The translations under genes and the position numbers were made by a program. This document shows positions 24,201-33,750 of a stretch of 64,000 bases of DNA, one piece after another (position 1 is the first letter of the stretch; each line of letters starts with the position of its first letter). This DNA comes from Topomyia yanbarensis. Its lineage: Eukaryota; Arthropoda; Insecta; Diptera; Culicidae. The notes beneath the pieces are model-generated. The model saw only the letters and a list, made by a program, of their open reading frames with translations. It made no database searches and had not been told where the DNA came from. The stretch spans positions 44,406,194-44,470,193 of the forward strand of contig NC_080670.1 in assembly GCF_030247195.1 (NCBI RefSeq), read 5' to 3'.

Positions 24201-24938
24201 CTTGCTGCTATTCAGTATACCCTTGGGATCATTGATACTTTGCCCACCGATCATTACTTTATTGTCTCGGATAGCCTCAGCTCAATCGAGGCTCTCCGTT
24301 CAATGAAACCTAGAAAGCACATTCCATATTTTCTGGGGAAAATCTGGGAGCGCCTGCGTGCTTTGTCTGTTAGATCGTACAAGATTACCTTAGTTTGGGT
24401 TCCCTCGCATTGCTCCATTCCAGGTAATGAAGAAGCGGACTCTTTAGCTAAGGCGGGCGCTTTACAAGGTGACATATATGAAAGACCAATTAGCTTCAGC
24501 GAATTTTTCAGTATTACTCATCAGAGAACCCTCGAAAGTTGGCAAACATCATGGAGCAATGGTGAACTGGGAAGGTGGCTACATTCGATAATCCCTAAGG
24601 TATCGACGAAACCTTGGTTCAGGGGGATGGATGTGGGTCGGGATTTCATTCGCGTGATGTCTCGGCTCATGTCCAATCACTACACGCTGGACGCACATCT
24701 CCGGCGTATTGGGCTCGTGGATAGCGGTATCTGCGCTTGTGGCAACGGTTATCACGAAATCGAACATGTTGTCTGGGCATGCGCCGAGTACTGTTCTGCC
24801 AGATCTCAACTATTCGATTCCCTTCGGGCCCGAGGAAGATCACCCAATGTCCCGGTTCGAGATGTACTAGCAAGCCGAGATATTCTCTACATGTCCCTCA
24901 TATACACGTTCCTCAAAACCATCAATATCCAAATTTAA
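21252..24938 (+). CDS. ORF2 polyprotein of the I-clade retrotransposon (endonuclease, reverse transcriptase, RNase H), copy B
   Basis: A 1228-residue protein that would nick the target DNA and copy the element RNA into it. The apurinic-type endonuclease fills about residues 1-230, with the Asn block LQWNCRS near 17, the Glu block CETWLT near 44, GDFNSHG near 140 and the SDH block HGSDHLPIVI near 216. The reverse transcriptase spans about 470-760, with FLDIKGAFDSV near 570, GLPQGSCLSPLLYNF near 630 and the catalytic pair in QLADDGV near 660, where Leu replaces the usual Phe or Tyr. RNase H is at about 945-1070 (FYTDGSS, VAELAAIQ, SDSLSSIEAL, WVPSHCSIPGNEEADSL). A C-terminal Cys/His motif (CACGNGYHEIEHVVWAC) lies near 1161-1177. 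The start is the ATG at 21252, which overlaps the ORF1 stop as ATGGCTAA, so termination-reinitiation is likely. An upstream in-frame TTG at 21240 is not needed. The frame is fully open. Confidence 0.95.
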   Translation: MANSSNEVKDLITVLQWNCRSIIPKIDSFKILLNNLKCDAFALCETWLTSEITLHFHDFNIIRLDREDSYGGVLLGIKKCYSFNRIDLPSTPGIEVVACQTRIKGKELCIASTYIPPRASVSHRRLCDIAELLPAPRLVLGDFNSHGTAWGCLHDDNRSTLLHELCDNFNMTILNTGEMTRIPVPPARPSALDLSLCSTSLRLDCMWKVVSDPHGSDHLPIVINIANGSGPPNTINVSYDLTRNIDWKSYASAISEKVESTQELPPEEEYGFLAGLILDTAIQAQTKRVPDANSRGRPPNPWWDKECSDVYAEKAAAYKTFRDDGLPASYRQYAMAETRMKSLIKAKKRSYWRRFVDGLTRETSMSTLWSTARRLRNRNSTNESVEYSNRWIFDFAKKVCPDSAPAQKIYRATSPHNNANETPFSMVEFSLALLSCNNKAPGPDRIKFNLLKNLPDSAKRRLLNLFNKFLEGNIVPHDWRQVKVIAIQKPGKPASDHNSYRPIAMLSCIRKLFEKMILFRLDNWVEANGLLSDTQFGFRKGKGTNDCLALLSTEIQMAYASKEQMASVFLDIKGAFDSVSIKILSEKLHQHGLSPTLNNFLLNLLSEKHMHFSHGDLSTSRISYMGLPQGSCLSPLLYNFYVNDIDECLVNSCTLRQLADDGVVSITGPKAVDLQGPLQDTLDNLSAWALQLGIEFSTEKTELVVFSRKREPAQLQLQLMGQTIAQVSTFKYLGVWFDSKGTWGCHIRYLKQKCQQRINFLRTITGTWWGAHPGDLIRLYQTTILSVMEYGSFCFRSAANIHFIKLERIQYCCLRIALGCMHSTHTMSLEVLAGVLPLKNRFWELSYRLLIRCDILNPLVIANFERLIELNSQTRFMSLYFDYMAQNINPSSYYPNRVNLFHASDSTVFFDTSMKDEIRGIPDHIRPQVIPSIFHSKFREVDCNKMFYTDGSSLDGSTGFGIFNQNLTASFKLNDPASVYVAELAAIQYTLGIIDTLPTDHYFIVSDSLSSIEALRSMKPRKHIPYFLGKIWERLRALSVRSYKITLVWVPSHCSIPGNEEADSLAKAGALQGDIYERPISFSEFFSITHQRTLESWQTSWSNGELGRWLHSIIPKVSTKPWFRGMDVGRDFIRVMSRLMSNHYTLDAHLRRIGLVDSGICACGNGYHEIEHVVWACAEYCSARSQLFDSLRARGRSPNVPVRDVLASRDILYMSLIYTFLKTINIQI

Positions 24939-25187
24939 ATGCCCCTATCTTTTCTCTTATCATTCCCAGAAGTGCCCTCTTCCGCCTACCGTACCCCAAC
25001 GATGGTTTGATACGACTCCAAGACGAGACAAAACATCTGTCGAATGAACCAACAACACGAGATCTACAGTACAACATCACACGCGCAGCGCGGTGTGTTC
25101 CCGATCCGTATCTGAGCCGTACTACGAAATCGTCTGGAGGAACCCCTGCCGGCTCGAGGAAAACCGCCCGGCGTCCCAATACTTGAT

Positions 25188-25580
25188 ACATCCGTTCGAA
25201 TCTGTAATCCTGGCCGTTGATTCCTGATGCCGGAAACTGAAGTTTATATCCCCCCCCCCCCGTTCAGTCTTGTCCACCCTCTCTCCCATGTCTCTGATAC
25301 ACAGATGTATGTCTTCACCCCCTTCGCCCCTTGAATATCTTCCCAAAACTTATGTGCCCCCCTATCTTCTAGTGTTAGTTGATCAATCCATTCGAATCTG
25401 TAATCCTGGCCGTTAATTCCTGATGCCGGAAACTGAAAGTTTATATCTCACCCCCCCCCCCCCTTCAGCCTTGTCCACCCACCCTCCCATGTCTCTGATA
25501 CACAGATGTATGACTTCACCCCCTTCTCCCCTTGAATATCTTCCCAAAATTTATGTGCCCCCCTATCTTCTAGTTTTAGT
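25188..25580 (+). repeat. Two tandem copies of a 196-base unit in the 3' untranslated region of copy B
   Basis: The unit starting TTCGAATCTGTAATCCTGGC at 25195 is repeated from 25391 with only scattered differences, including a C run (12 C at 25250-25261, 13 C at 25451-25463) and the TCTCTGATACACAGATGTAT block. The period is 196 bases. Copies A and C do not carry this unit. Confidence 0.93.
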
Positions 25581-26010
25581 TGAACAATATTTAATCTCGT
25601 TAAGAAATGCGCAACAGTACCACTACTTTAAAATAGTCCTAATTAATTCCCCTTAATCTTGAACCACTCTTTCTAGTTATCTCTAGTTAATAAGCTTGTA
25701 AAATGTTCCGCTTAGTTAATAATTATTTTTTCTACAATCTCCCTTCTAAAAATCATAAAGTGAATTACTATACAAAGAACACACAAAATGACCCGTCCCC
25801 CAAATCTTACGAATATTATATTATACCCTCTTTTATATGTATAAGTTAGCTGTAAAGTTTTTTTTTTTAGTTTCATTATATAAAACAAAATAATATTGAA
25901 ATGTGTAACCCCCTAGTTTTAAGAAATTCAAAATGTAAAACAATGAAAAAATGGCACCTTTAAGCTAACGCATAAGTGCCTTTTCAAATAAACAAATTGA
26001 AAAAAAAAAA

Positions 26011-26022
26011 AAGCTTTCCAAG
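26011..26022. repeat. Target-site duplication, right copy, of retrotransposon copy B
   Basis: AAGCTTTCCAAG directly after the A tail, identical to 19618-19629. Confidence 0.92.
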
Positions 26023-26096
26023 CTGAGACAACTACCTACCGGCATAACTGTTATGCCCAGCGTGTATGAACATAGTTGCTGTCGCTGTATTGCAAT

Positions 26097-27317
26097 CAGG
26101 GGCGGCGAAACACTTTACGCCCGAGTGGGTGAGGGGTCCATTAGTAAGGATTGTACCGTAAACCGGGGTGACATTGATTACTTTTCGAAGTAATCATTAC
26201 ATATTTTTAGATGCAACACATTTCTTTCAAGTTTAATATTTTTAAAGCATGTACTGATGTATGGAGAACAAGATTGGATGGTTTTACCTAAAATTGTCCG
26301 CTTACAGCTATTTTTTCATAAAATAACTTCAAGTTGAAGTCCGTTTTCGTATTCCGGGGTGACTTTGATAACCTGCATGTTCACTCACATTAAGTTGTTA
26401 ATGCCAATGTATTTAATTCAAATGTTTGTTTAAAGTAATTCTGGAAAGATACCCATTATTAAATAGATATTAATTGGTATTATAAAAACTATTTCAATAT
26501 GCTGTACAATTCGAGTAACCAAAATTCGTATAATTTGTGTCCAACTAGAATAAAATATTCTGAAAGCCTTTAAAACTGCTAAAATGGTTTTATTTCTGTG
26601 CTTTATCAATGTACAAAATTTTTCATCCATTTTAACACGTTGGAATATTGAACAATAAAAAAATGTTGCAAATATTAGCTTAAAGTAATTTGAAATAATT
26701 GCCAACTAGTTTCACAAAAAATGTATTTAAAATAAACAAACTCTTGAAACTAAATCTGGCACATCCCAATCTAAAGGAAAAAAAATAAAAAATTGTGATT
26801 TCTTACTCTTGCTCAACTCTAAGATTTATTTGATTTATAAAAAATATACACTTGACGAAACTTCAGAAACATAAGGGAAAGTCACATTTTGGTGTTTTAT
26901 AGTTTTTGTACCCAAAAACCGAACAATATACTAAAAAATATAGCAAATGAGTATTTTATAAGTTTAGAGTAAAAATCATTGCAAATTAAAAAGACTCGGT
27001 AGACTATTCTGGTTTAATAAACGATCTACAAAAAAAGTTTCGAGTGATCAAAGTCACCCCGATGATCAAAGTCACCCCGGTTTACGGTATCCCTTTTCGC
27101 AATGCACACGCTTACATTACATTCACTTTAAATCGCGTTCGTTTATGCAAATGGAATTGTGGTACATCGATGTTTTCAAACATGTGTAGTGCGAGATACA
27201 TGCGCTGCGCATCTAAATTTTTTGAAATGGTTCAAAATTTCGAGTGAGTAATTACCCACTCGGATATTTTCGAGAGGGTAGTACTACCCATACTATCCAC
27301 GCTTTTCGCCGGCCCTG
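26097..27317. mobile_element. hAT-like MITE with an 8-bp target-site duplication
   Basis: The left end reads CAGGGGCGGCGAAA and the right end, on the minus strand, reads CAGGGCCGGCGAAA. Both are followed further in by CCGAGTGGGT. The flanks are ATTGCAAT at 26089-26096 and ATTGCAAT at 27318-27325. CAGGG-type ends with an 8-base duplication are the signature of the hAT superfamily. Only short outer parts of it remain visible (26097-26153 and 27090-27317), because a second element fills the middle. No transposase is encoded. ATTGCAAT is itself palindromic, so these bases could be part of the inverted repeat; the 8-base length still fits hAT. Confidence 0.75.
26156..27087. mobile_element. Tc1/mariner-like MITE nested in the hAT-like MITE
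   Basis: The ends are perfect inverted copies over at least CCGTAAACCGGGGTGAC, and the element is flanked by TA on both sides (26154-26155 and 27088-27089), as Tc1/mariner elements are. The word GGGGTGACTTTGAT or its complement recurs inside, at about 26354-26367, 27045-27061 and 27063-27078. The interior is AT-rich with no transposase frame. It lies wholly inside the hAT-like MITE, so it inserted later. Confidence 0.78.
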
Positions 27318-27325
27318 ATTGCAAT

Positions 27326-28649
27326 GCACTTTTATGAAAAATGACGGATCAAATTCTATAAATATCCGCGATTAAATCCGGGAAAAAATGGCGTCAAAAG
27401 GTGCCTGAGCTATCGAACTATACTTGCATCCCAGTAAAAGGATGCTTTTAACTTATAGCGATGGTTTCAATTGCCCAAATTTGCCTTAAGCTGAGAACGC
27501 TTCAATTGAAGCTTCAATGACAGAATTAGTACAGCCATTGGACAATTCAACAGACGTTTCGTTTGAGTGCTCCGTATTCTACACGTAAATTAGCGAGGAT
27601 TACAATCACAGTTTATGCATTGGACAGAGAGTTGATATCGCCGAATTTATGTCATACATATTACTGTGTAACTATAACTGATACTGAGTTGTATTGGAAA
27701 TTCCAATATTTTTTTCATGATCAATGTGACTAAAAGCATATTTATCATATATTTTCGACGAATTTAAATACTTATTCTGGTAGTTTGAACCATTCCTTTG
27801 TCATGGTATTTTTTGTGTAAGACTCATAAACCCATACTTCCAGAACGAGAATTCCGAACGAAACAATTCTCAAGTGATAAGGATTGCTGGACCTGAAAAT
27901 TTTATTCTGTACAAAAATCATTTTTCAGATATCTATGACCAAAAACATCTTTTAATTCCAAGACAAATTCCTGATTTCTAGATTTCCCGATGACTAATTA
28001 AGGCCCATCAATAAACTAGAAACACCAGATAATCTTAAAACGCCGTCAAGAAAAGAAGAACGAAAACGTCTATTTTCAATAAGATTTTCACAAACACTTC
28101 AGAATATTCGGAAACAATGGTTTTTTGAATTCGTGGAATTCGTTTTATTTATTTACTTTATTTAACTAACTTTTTTAATTTTATTCTATATACTTATTTT
28201 TTCCAAATCATTCATTTCATGGATTATAATTGTTAATTTTTTTTATTTTAAATATTTGACTTATTTTAAATATATTACCATTTCATTTTATTTTTTTCTT
28301 TTAGCATTTGATTCATTTTGTTCATTTGACCTCATTTTATCTCTTGTATTCATTTCATTCTTTGAATGCATTCCGATCAGTTTATTATCTCATGCATCTT
28401 ATTTGTATTATTCATTCAATTTATTTAATTCACTTTTTTCGTGTTATGAAATTTTATATTATGTTTCGGGTTCACACATATTATTAATTTTAATAATCTG
28501 ACTAATTTTGTTCAGTAATTAATTTTATTAATTTCATCTAGAACATTGATTGAACACAATTTAATTTATTCTATTAAATCTCTTACTCTTTAATATAGCG
28601 GGTTTTTTTTTTAATTTCAATCATATTATTTTTTAAAAGCAAACTAAAT
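27326..28649. other. Non-coding stretch ending in an A/T-rich low-complexity array
   Basis: 27326-28130 shows no gene. 28136-28620 is a degenerate array of TTTATTCATTTTATT-like words, similar to blocks at about 33775-33875 and 34340-34690. The open frame at 28256-28501 is a by-product of this composition. Confidence 0.55.
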
Positions 28650-29120
28650 GAAAAAACGCTTTTAATCCACCTAACAGTGTGATGAGACATTTCTTATAAC
28701 TCTTATCACTCTCTTCGGATATTATATCGTTTGAGAACATTTAGAACTTGATGCTTCGCGATGTTTTTGATAACACATACTACATGGGATAGTGGCAGGA
28801 CTCAGAGAATCACTCAAATCAGCATAGGACAACATCAGTGCTAGAAATATCATACCAAATCAATGGGAAGGCGAAAAAATGGCCCATAAAATAGACATAC
28901 AAACGAATTATTGCTAATGCTCTGTTAATAAAATATCTAAATTCCTCAATCAATGCATTGTGGTGGGAAAACTGATTTTTCTAAAGGGGTTATGTATATT
29001 GTACTGAGCCAAAAAAAATCGATTTTTTTTAAATCGATTTGAAGTTTATACTTTACTCAAATTTCCAACGCGACTGAGAATTAAGAAATCAACGCTTTTT
29101 CTTTAAAAAACCCACCATTC

Positions 29121-31391
29121 CACTATGGGTCACAAGGGCGGTTTTTCGGTACAAAAATCAATAACTTCCAAACCGTTCATTTTAGAGAAATTATGTCTGA
29201 GAGAATATTTTTGGAAATTAAATTTTCTTACTTTTAAAGAAAAATGTAGCTAGGGTGGTCCTCTCAAACATTATTTTCGAAAAATTATGTTTAGAACTAA
29301 ATGGTGTAGCAAGGTACTTACTTCAGCAAAGTTGTAGAAAAATGTTTTTCAAGTAACATTTTCAAATGCATCAAAGTTATAGCATTATAGCATTATCGGT
29401 TTTCATGTTATAATTATTTTTCTTCTTTATCTTAGGGTGTCATTTTAGTGTTTCTGAAAAAGTCAGTTTTTTAACTATAACTTTTTAAATAGTTAGTCTA
29501 TCTTCATACTCTCTATGAAGCAATTTTAGTACTTTTCATTGCGCATATTTCTGCTGAAGAATGTGAATCGATATCATTTTTCGTTATCGAATTACGATCA
29601 TTTTTTTAAATAAAAATGATAGTTTTCAATGACCTCTAACTCAGAAGGTTGCAAAAACTAGCAGCTAAATTTGTACTCTTTCGAAAGTGCATCAAAAATA
29701 CTGTAAAATATCTCAAAATCAACTTTTGCTTTTTTGTCATTCAGCGAAAAATGTTGACATCAACATTATGATTAAATGACATCAGCATACGGCTGTTTTT
29801 AAGGGTCTGGTCATTGCCATTTAGAACCTGCTTTACTAGATCAAAAAGTCGAGTTGTTAAATGATTTTTTGAGCTTGTCAAATATATGTACACAAATATT
29901 GAAAACGTTAGGCTCAGACAGATATTTATTTTACTATTCTACGTAACTACTTTATTATCATCGTCATCCTCATAATTATTATAATCACAATCATCAACAT
30001 CATCAGCATCGTCGTCGTTATAGTTATCTGAATCGTGTCTCTTTTCTCAAAGTGCTAACTCATTTAATATTGAACTTATTTTAGTGCGTTTACTGTATCG
30101 GGATTTTCTAACTGCAAGAACCGGATTAGACGAGTCCATTGCTCTAAAGAAAACATCTTCCATGTTCGCGACTCTTGAACAATTTCTACCGTGACTCAGT
30201 CGATCGTTCCGAGCCTCAGCTCCTTGTTCGCTCATGAAACTTGTTGGTAATGGAAGTGTTGACATAATATAAAATGTAGCGCATTTTGCCTTAAAAAGCA
30301 AATGAATTAAGGATTACCCTTCATTCTGTTCTAAGTAAGCGACGAATTTCTGTGAATGCTGGTTTGGGAGGAAGTGCAGTTTGAATCTTTTGTAGGAACT
30401 GTTAACGGCTTCTCAAAATATTTCGAATTTTTATCGAGCACTTTCGTCTCAATTCGATTACTGTCTTTCCAAAATTGATCAAACCTTTTACATGTTTTAA
30501 TTGTTACAGCTTTTGCATTCTGAGTGAACTTATTTTTTTCATTTTGTCCCACATCAAATTATCTCATTATTTCCTCAAACACAACTTTTATTTTATTTTT
30601 ATTTTCACCTTTGGCCACTTTCCAGAGATCGAACAACTTTATTTTATCCATTTTAACAGCACTAATAATACAAAGCACTACACGCGTTAATCAAAGCAGT
30701 CGTCGGCTACTGCGATTCGTTTCATGAATGAGATTGATACCAATTAAACTGTCACGACTCGTGGTGTTGTTGTTTATATTTGACATCGAAGGGCAAAAAT
30801 GCTGACTTTGATTTTGAAATATGTTATAGTATTTTTGATGCACTTTCAAAAGAGTACAAATTTAGCTGCTAGTTTTTGCAACCTTCTGAGTTAGAGGACA
30901 TTGAAAACTATCATTTTTATTTAAAAAAAAATGATCGTAACTCGATAACGAAAAATGATATCGATTCACATTCTTCAGCAGAAATATGCGCAATGAAAAG
31001 TACTAAAATTGCTTCATAGAGAGTATGAAGATAGACTAACTATTTAAAAAGTTATAGTTAAAAAACTGACTTTTTCAGAAACACCCTAAGTTAAAGAATA
31101 AAAATAATTATAACATAAAAACCGATAGTGCTATAACTTTAATTCATTTGAAAATGTTAACTGAAAAACATTTTTCTACAACTTTGCTGAAGTAAGTACC
31201 TTGCTATACCATTTTGTTCGAAAAATAATTTTTCGAAAAGAATGTTTGAGAGGACCACCCTAGCTACATTTTACTTTAAAAGAAAGCGAATTTAATCCCC
31301 AAAAATATTCTATCAGCATAATTTCTCTAAAATGAACGGTTTGGGAGTTATTGATTTTTGTACCGAAAAATCGCCCTTGTGACTCATAGTG
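29121..31391. mobile_element. Element with about 590-bp terminal inverted repeats, no recognised transposase
   Basis: The left arm (29121-29722) and the right arm (30808-31391) are inverted copies along their whole length with scattered differences. Examples are CACAAGGGCGGTTTTTCGGT against its complement at 31370-31384, GGTCCTCTCAAACATT against the complement at 31239-31255, and GAAGGTTGCAAAAACTAGC against the complement at 30870-30890. The outer tips read CACTATG, and the flanks are CATTC at 29116-29120 and 31392-31396, a candidate 5-base target-site duplication. The 1.1-kb middle (29723-30807) has only short minus-strand frames (30331-30552 and 30047-30301, in different frames) that I cannot assign. 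It is either non-autonomous or carries an unknown, decayed gene. Foldback-like or Mutator-like long inverted repeats are possible comparisons. Confidence 0.8.
29950..30022 (+). repeat. ATC-type imperfect microsatellite
   Basis: Runs of ATCATC, CATCAGCATCGTCGTCG and related triplets lie inside the middle segment of the long-inverted-repeat element. Confidence 0.75.
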
Positions 31392-31939
31392 CATTCAAAG
31401 AAAATCAACAGTGCATATTTCCAGACTTGGTTTTATTTCCAATTTAGAACTATTGTGTTTTTTACATCCTAGATTGCATGATTCAGTGATCGAAACCCAA
31501 AACTTCATGAAGTATTTGAAATTATTAAATTAAAATTTGTGTTTGCTATTGAAATTGACAAAATGATTGTATATATAGTATATAGTCCCTTTGGCGATTG
31601 TTTACTTTTTCGGTCCCACCTATCAGCATTGAAGTATCGCCCTTACGTTTTTTTACAATACCAATTTTACAATTGGTGGGGGTTTGGTGAAAATCGATCT
31701 TAATGTCTAAACGGCATAATTCCGAAACCGTAATTTTTGAAGTTTTAAAATTATGCAGAATTAATTTTTCAGAAAATAGTAACAGAGCAAATAAGTACCA
31801 AAGTCCAAAAAAATCAATTTTTGTCAAACGTTATTTTTTCGAGTTTACATCAAATCTCAATGTTTCATGCATTATAATGTCATTTGGCATCAAAAATACA
31901 AATTTGATTTTGAAAATTTTTCATTTCAGTTTATATGGG

Positions 31940-32232
31940 AATTTGTTGTGTGATTGCACTCTTCAACTCGTAACTCCGGAACCGGAAGTCCAATCAATAA
32001 AAAATTCAATAGCAGCCGATGGGAAGATTGTACCTTTCATTTGAGACTAACTTTGTGCAAATCGATCCAGCCATCTCTGATTAACAGAGGTCACATTTTT
32101 TCCACATACACACATACACACACATACACACACATACACACACATACATACACACAGACATTTTCCGATCTCGACGAACTGAGTCGATTAGCATATGACA
32201 CTCGGTCCTCCGGTGAATGAGAAAGGCAAAAA
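31940..32232 (+). repeat. Dispersed repeat with an embedded CA microsatellite, copy 1
   Basis: Contains AAATCGATCCAGCCATCTCT, then ACACAC runs at 32103-32157, then ACTGAGTCGATTAGCATATG, ACACTCGG and TCCTCCGG. The second copy at 33470-33750 has the same order of blocks. The CA run sits at a fixed place inside the family. No coding capacity is recognised; it resembles a retrotransposon or SINE 3' end common in mosquito genomes, which I cannot name. Confidence 0.7.
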
Positions 32233-33469
32233 CATTTTAAGCAATTGTTGAAATTTATGCATTTTTTGTTGAGCAGTTCTATGTTTCATAGAATTAAATC
32301 AATTTTAACTTCGCTTCCTATTAAATAAAGACCCTTATTACAGTACATCTCTACAAAAACGAGATCAATTTGAAAATAAATCTGAGGATTATGATTGATT
32401 ACAGAACTCTGGAATTTTCTATTGGAATGTTTTCAGACAGGAATTTGATATTGATGCTATTAGACAACTGTGAAATCAAGACCAAGAGATCAGTTACATA
32501 TCAGGACCCCATTCCGACAATTTATCAAAAGTCCTCATGATGTTTACAACAACAGGTTATCAATCTACGGATCAGATAATTGTTATTGTAATATTGAATT
32601 AAATCAGTCTGCATCAATAAATTTTCAACTTCAATCCAATTTTTTTTGGGTGTTGTGGGGGGGGGGGTTGTATGGTGTTAAACCCCAAAACCTTCTCTTG
32701 GCTACGCCGTTGCTTGGAGTTATTTATTTCGCTTCTCATTTTCCGATATGTTTCAGATCGATCCGATGGTTATAAGTTAGCAAAATTGCAGTCAGAAAGT
32801 TCGCACAAATGAACATTTTTGTACTGATAAGTTATCAAGTTCCTTCCAGATAACTTGGAAGTGTTCGGTGATTATTTCTAGCGGTTGTAGATAGTAAAAT
32901 GAAAAACAAAATTCGTTTTATCGAAATAATGTTTGGCTTATTTCAATGGATTATTACTATATTGAACAATAAATAAGCGACAAAGAGTAATCAACAAACA
33001 ACAAGCCATAGCTTTTAAAGTATTCAAAATAGATATTTGAAGTCTTCAGTAACGTTATTCGCAAAAGTAAGAGCTACAAATTTGCTGAAGGCATCATTTC
33101 GATATAATCACTTCCAAAAAAATTTGTGAAAATATATCACTCGTAGGGGGATTAATCAGCAAAAGCACAATACCAAAAGAAAGGGCATATTGCCTCCATT
33201 AAATTCTCCGAAGATACTATTGAGCTAAAATAAGCCGTTTTGGCGTTAATAATAGATTACATGTTTTTGGTCATATTTCTGGCTATGGGAAATGATAAAA
33301 ATCTTTCGTCCGCATTTAATGTTAAATATCTCTTTTGATAATAGTACGATTTCAACAATCTATAGCTTGTTCGAAAGGTATTCGTTAAAGCTGTCTAAAA
33401 ACATATAAATTGTTAATCTACATTGTCAATTTCGGCAGATAATTTAAAAAAACTGCAAAAAACGCCATT
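32233..33469. other. Non-coding stretch with a C/G-run repeat edge
   Basis: No gene. At 32640-32720 a run of G (about 32656-32667), then GTTAAACCCCAAAACC and GGCTACGCC, matches in reverse orientation the edge at 63470-63520 (GGCGTAGCCAAGGGGGGG). Both are probably ends of one repeat family. Confidence 0.5.
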
Positions 33470-33750
33470 TTTGCGCATTCAAACATTCATATCTTGGAAA
33501 CTAAACATCAGAATCAAAAACAAATTAATAGCGTTCATACTGTTTTTTAGTTCTTTCATTTAAAATTGGTTTGGATAAGATCGGTTCAGCCATTGCTGAG
33601 AAACACGAATGAGAATTTGTCCGTTACATACACACACACACACACACAGACATTGTCCCAAATCGTCGAGCTGAGTCGATTGGTGTATAAGACTCGGCCC
33701 TCCGGGCCTCGGAAAAAATCTTGAAAGTTTGAGCGAATTCTATACATTTC
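33470..33750 (+). repeat. Dispersed repeat with an embedded CA microsatellite, copy 2
   Basis: GATCGGTTCAGCCATTGCTG, then CATACACACACACACACACA at 33627-33648, then CGAGCTGAGTCGATTGG, GACTCGGCCCTCCGGGC. It is collinear with copy 1. Confidence 0.72.

Larger units (their letters stand above)
19630..26010 (+). mobile_element. I-clade (MosquI-like) non-LTR retrotransposon, copy B, full length and apparently intact
   Basis: A 6.38-kb element starting TCATTCGTTATCGAGCACTC and ending in a pure A tail just before the right target-site duplication. It has a 307-base 5' untranslated region, ORF1 (19937-21259), ORF2 (21252-24938), a 3' untranslated region with a 196-base tandem duplication, and a 3' tip matching copy A. 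Both ORFs are open from start to stop and all catalytic blocks are present, so it may be capable of target-primed reverse transcription. An exact 12-base target-site duplication and uninterrupted ORFs point to a recent insertion. ORF2 with an RNase H domain after the reverse transcriptase, and a three-knuckle ORF1, match the I clade (Drosophila I factor, mosquito MosquI) rather than Jockey. I-clade elements are transcribed from an internal promoter in the 5' untranslated region; I did not identify its motifs here. Confidence 0.93.

Noticed and set aside
28256..28501. 81-codon frame rich in Phe, Ser and Tyr
   Set aside because: It is produced by the A/T-rich low-complexity array and shows no coding signature.
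32097..32160. CA repeats considered as a CRISPR-like or regulatory array
   Set aside because: Simple dinucleotide microsatellite inside a dispersed repeat; there are no spacers.
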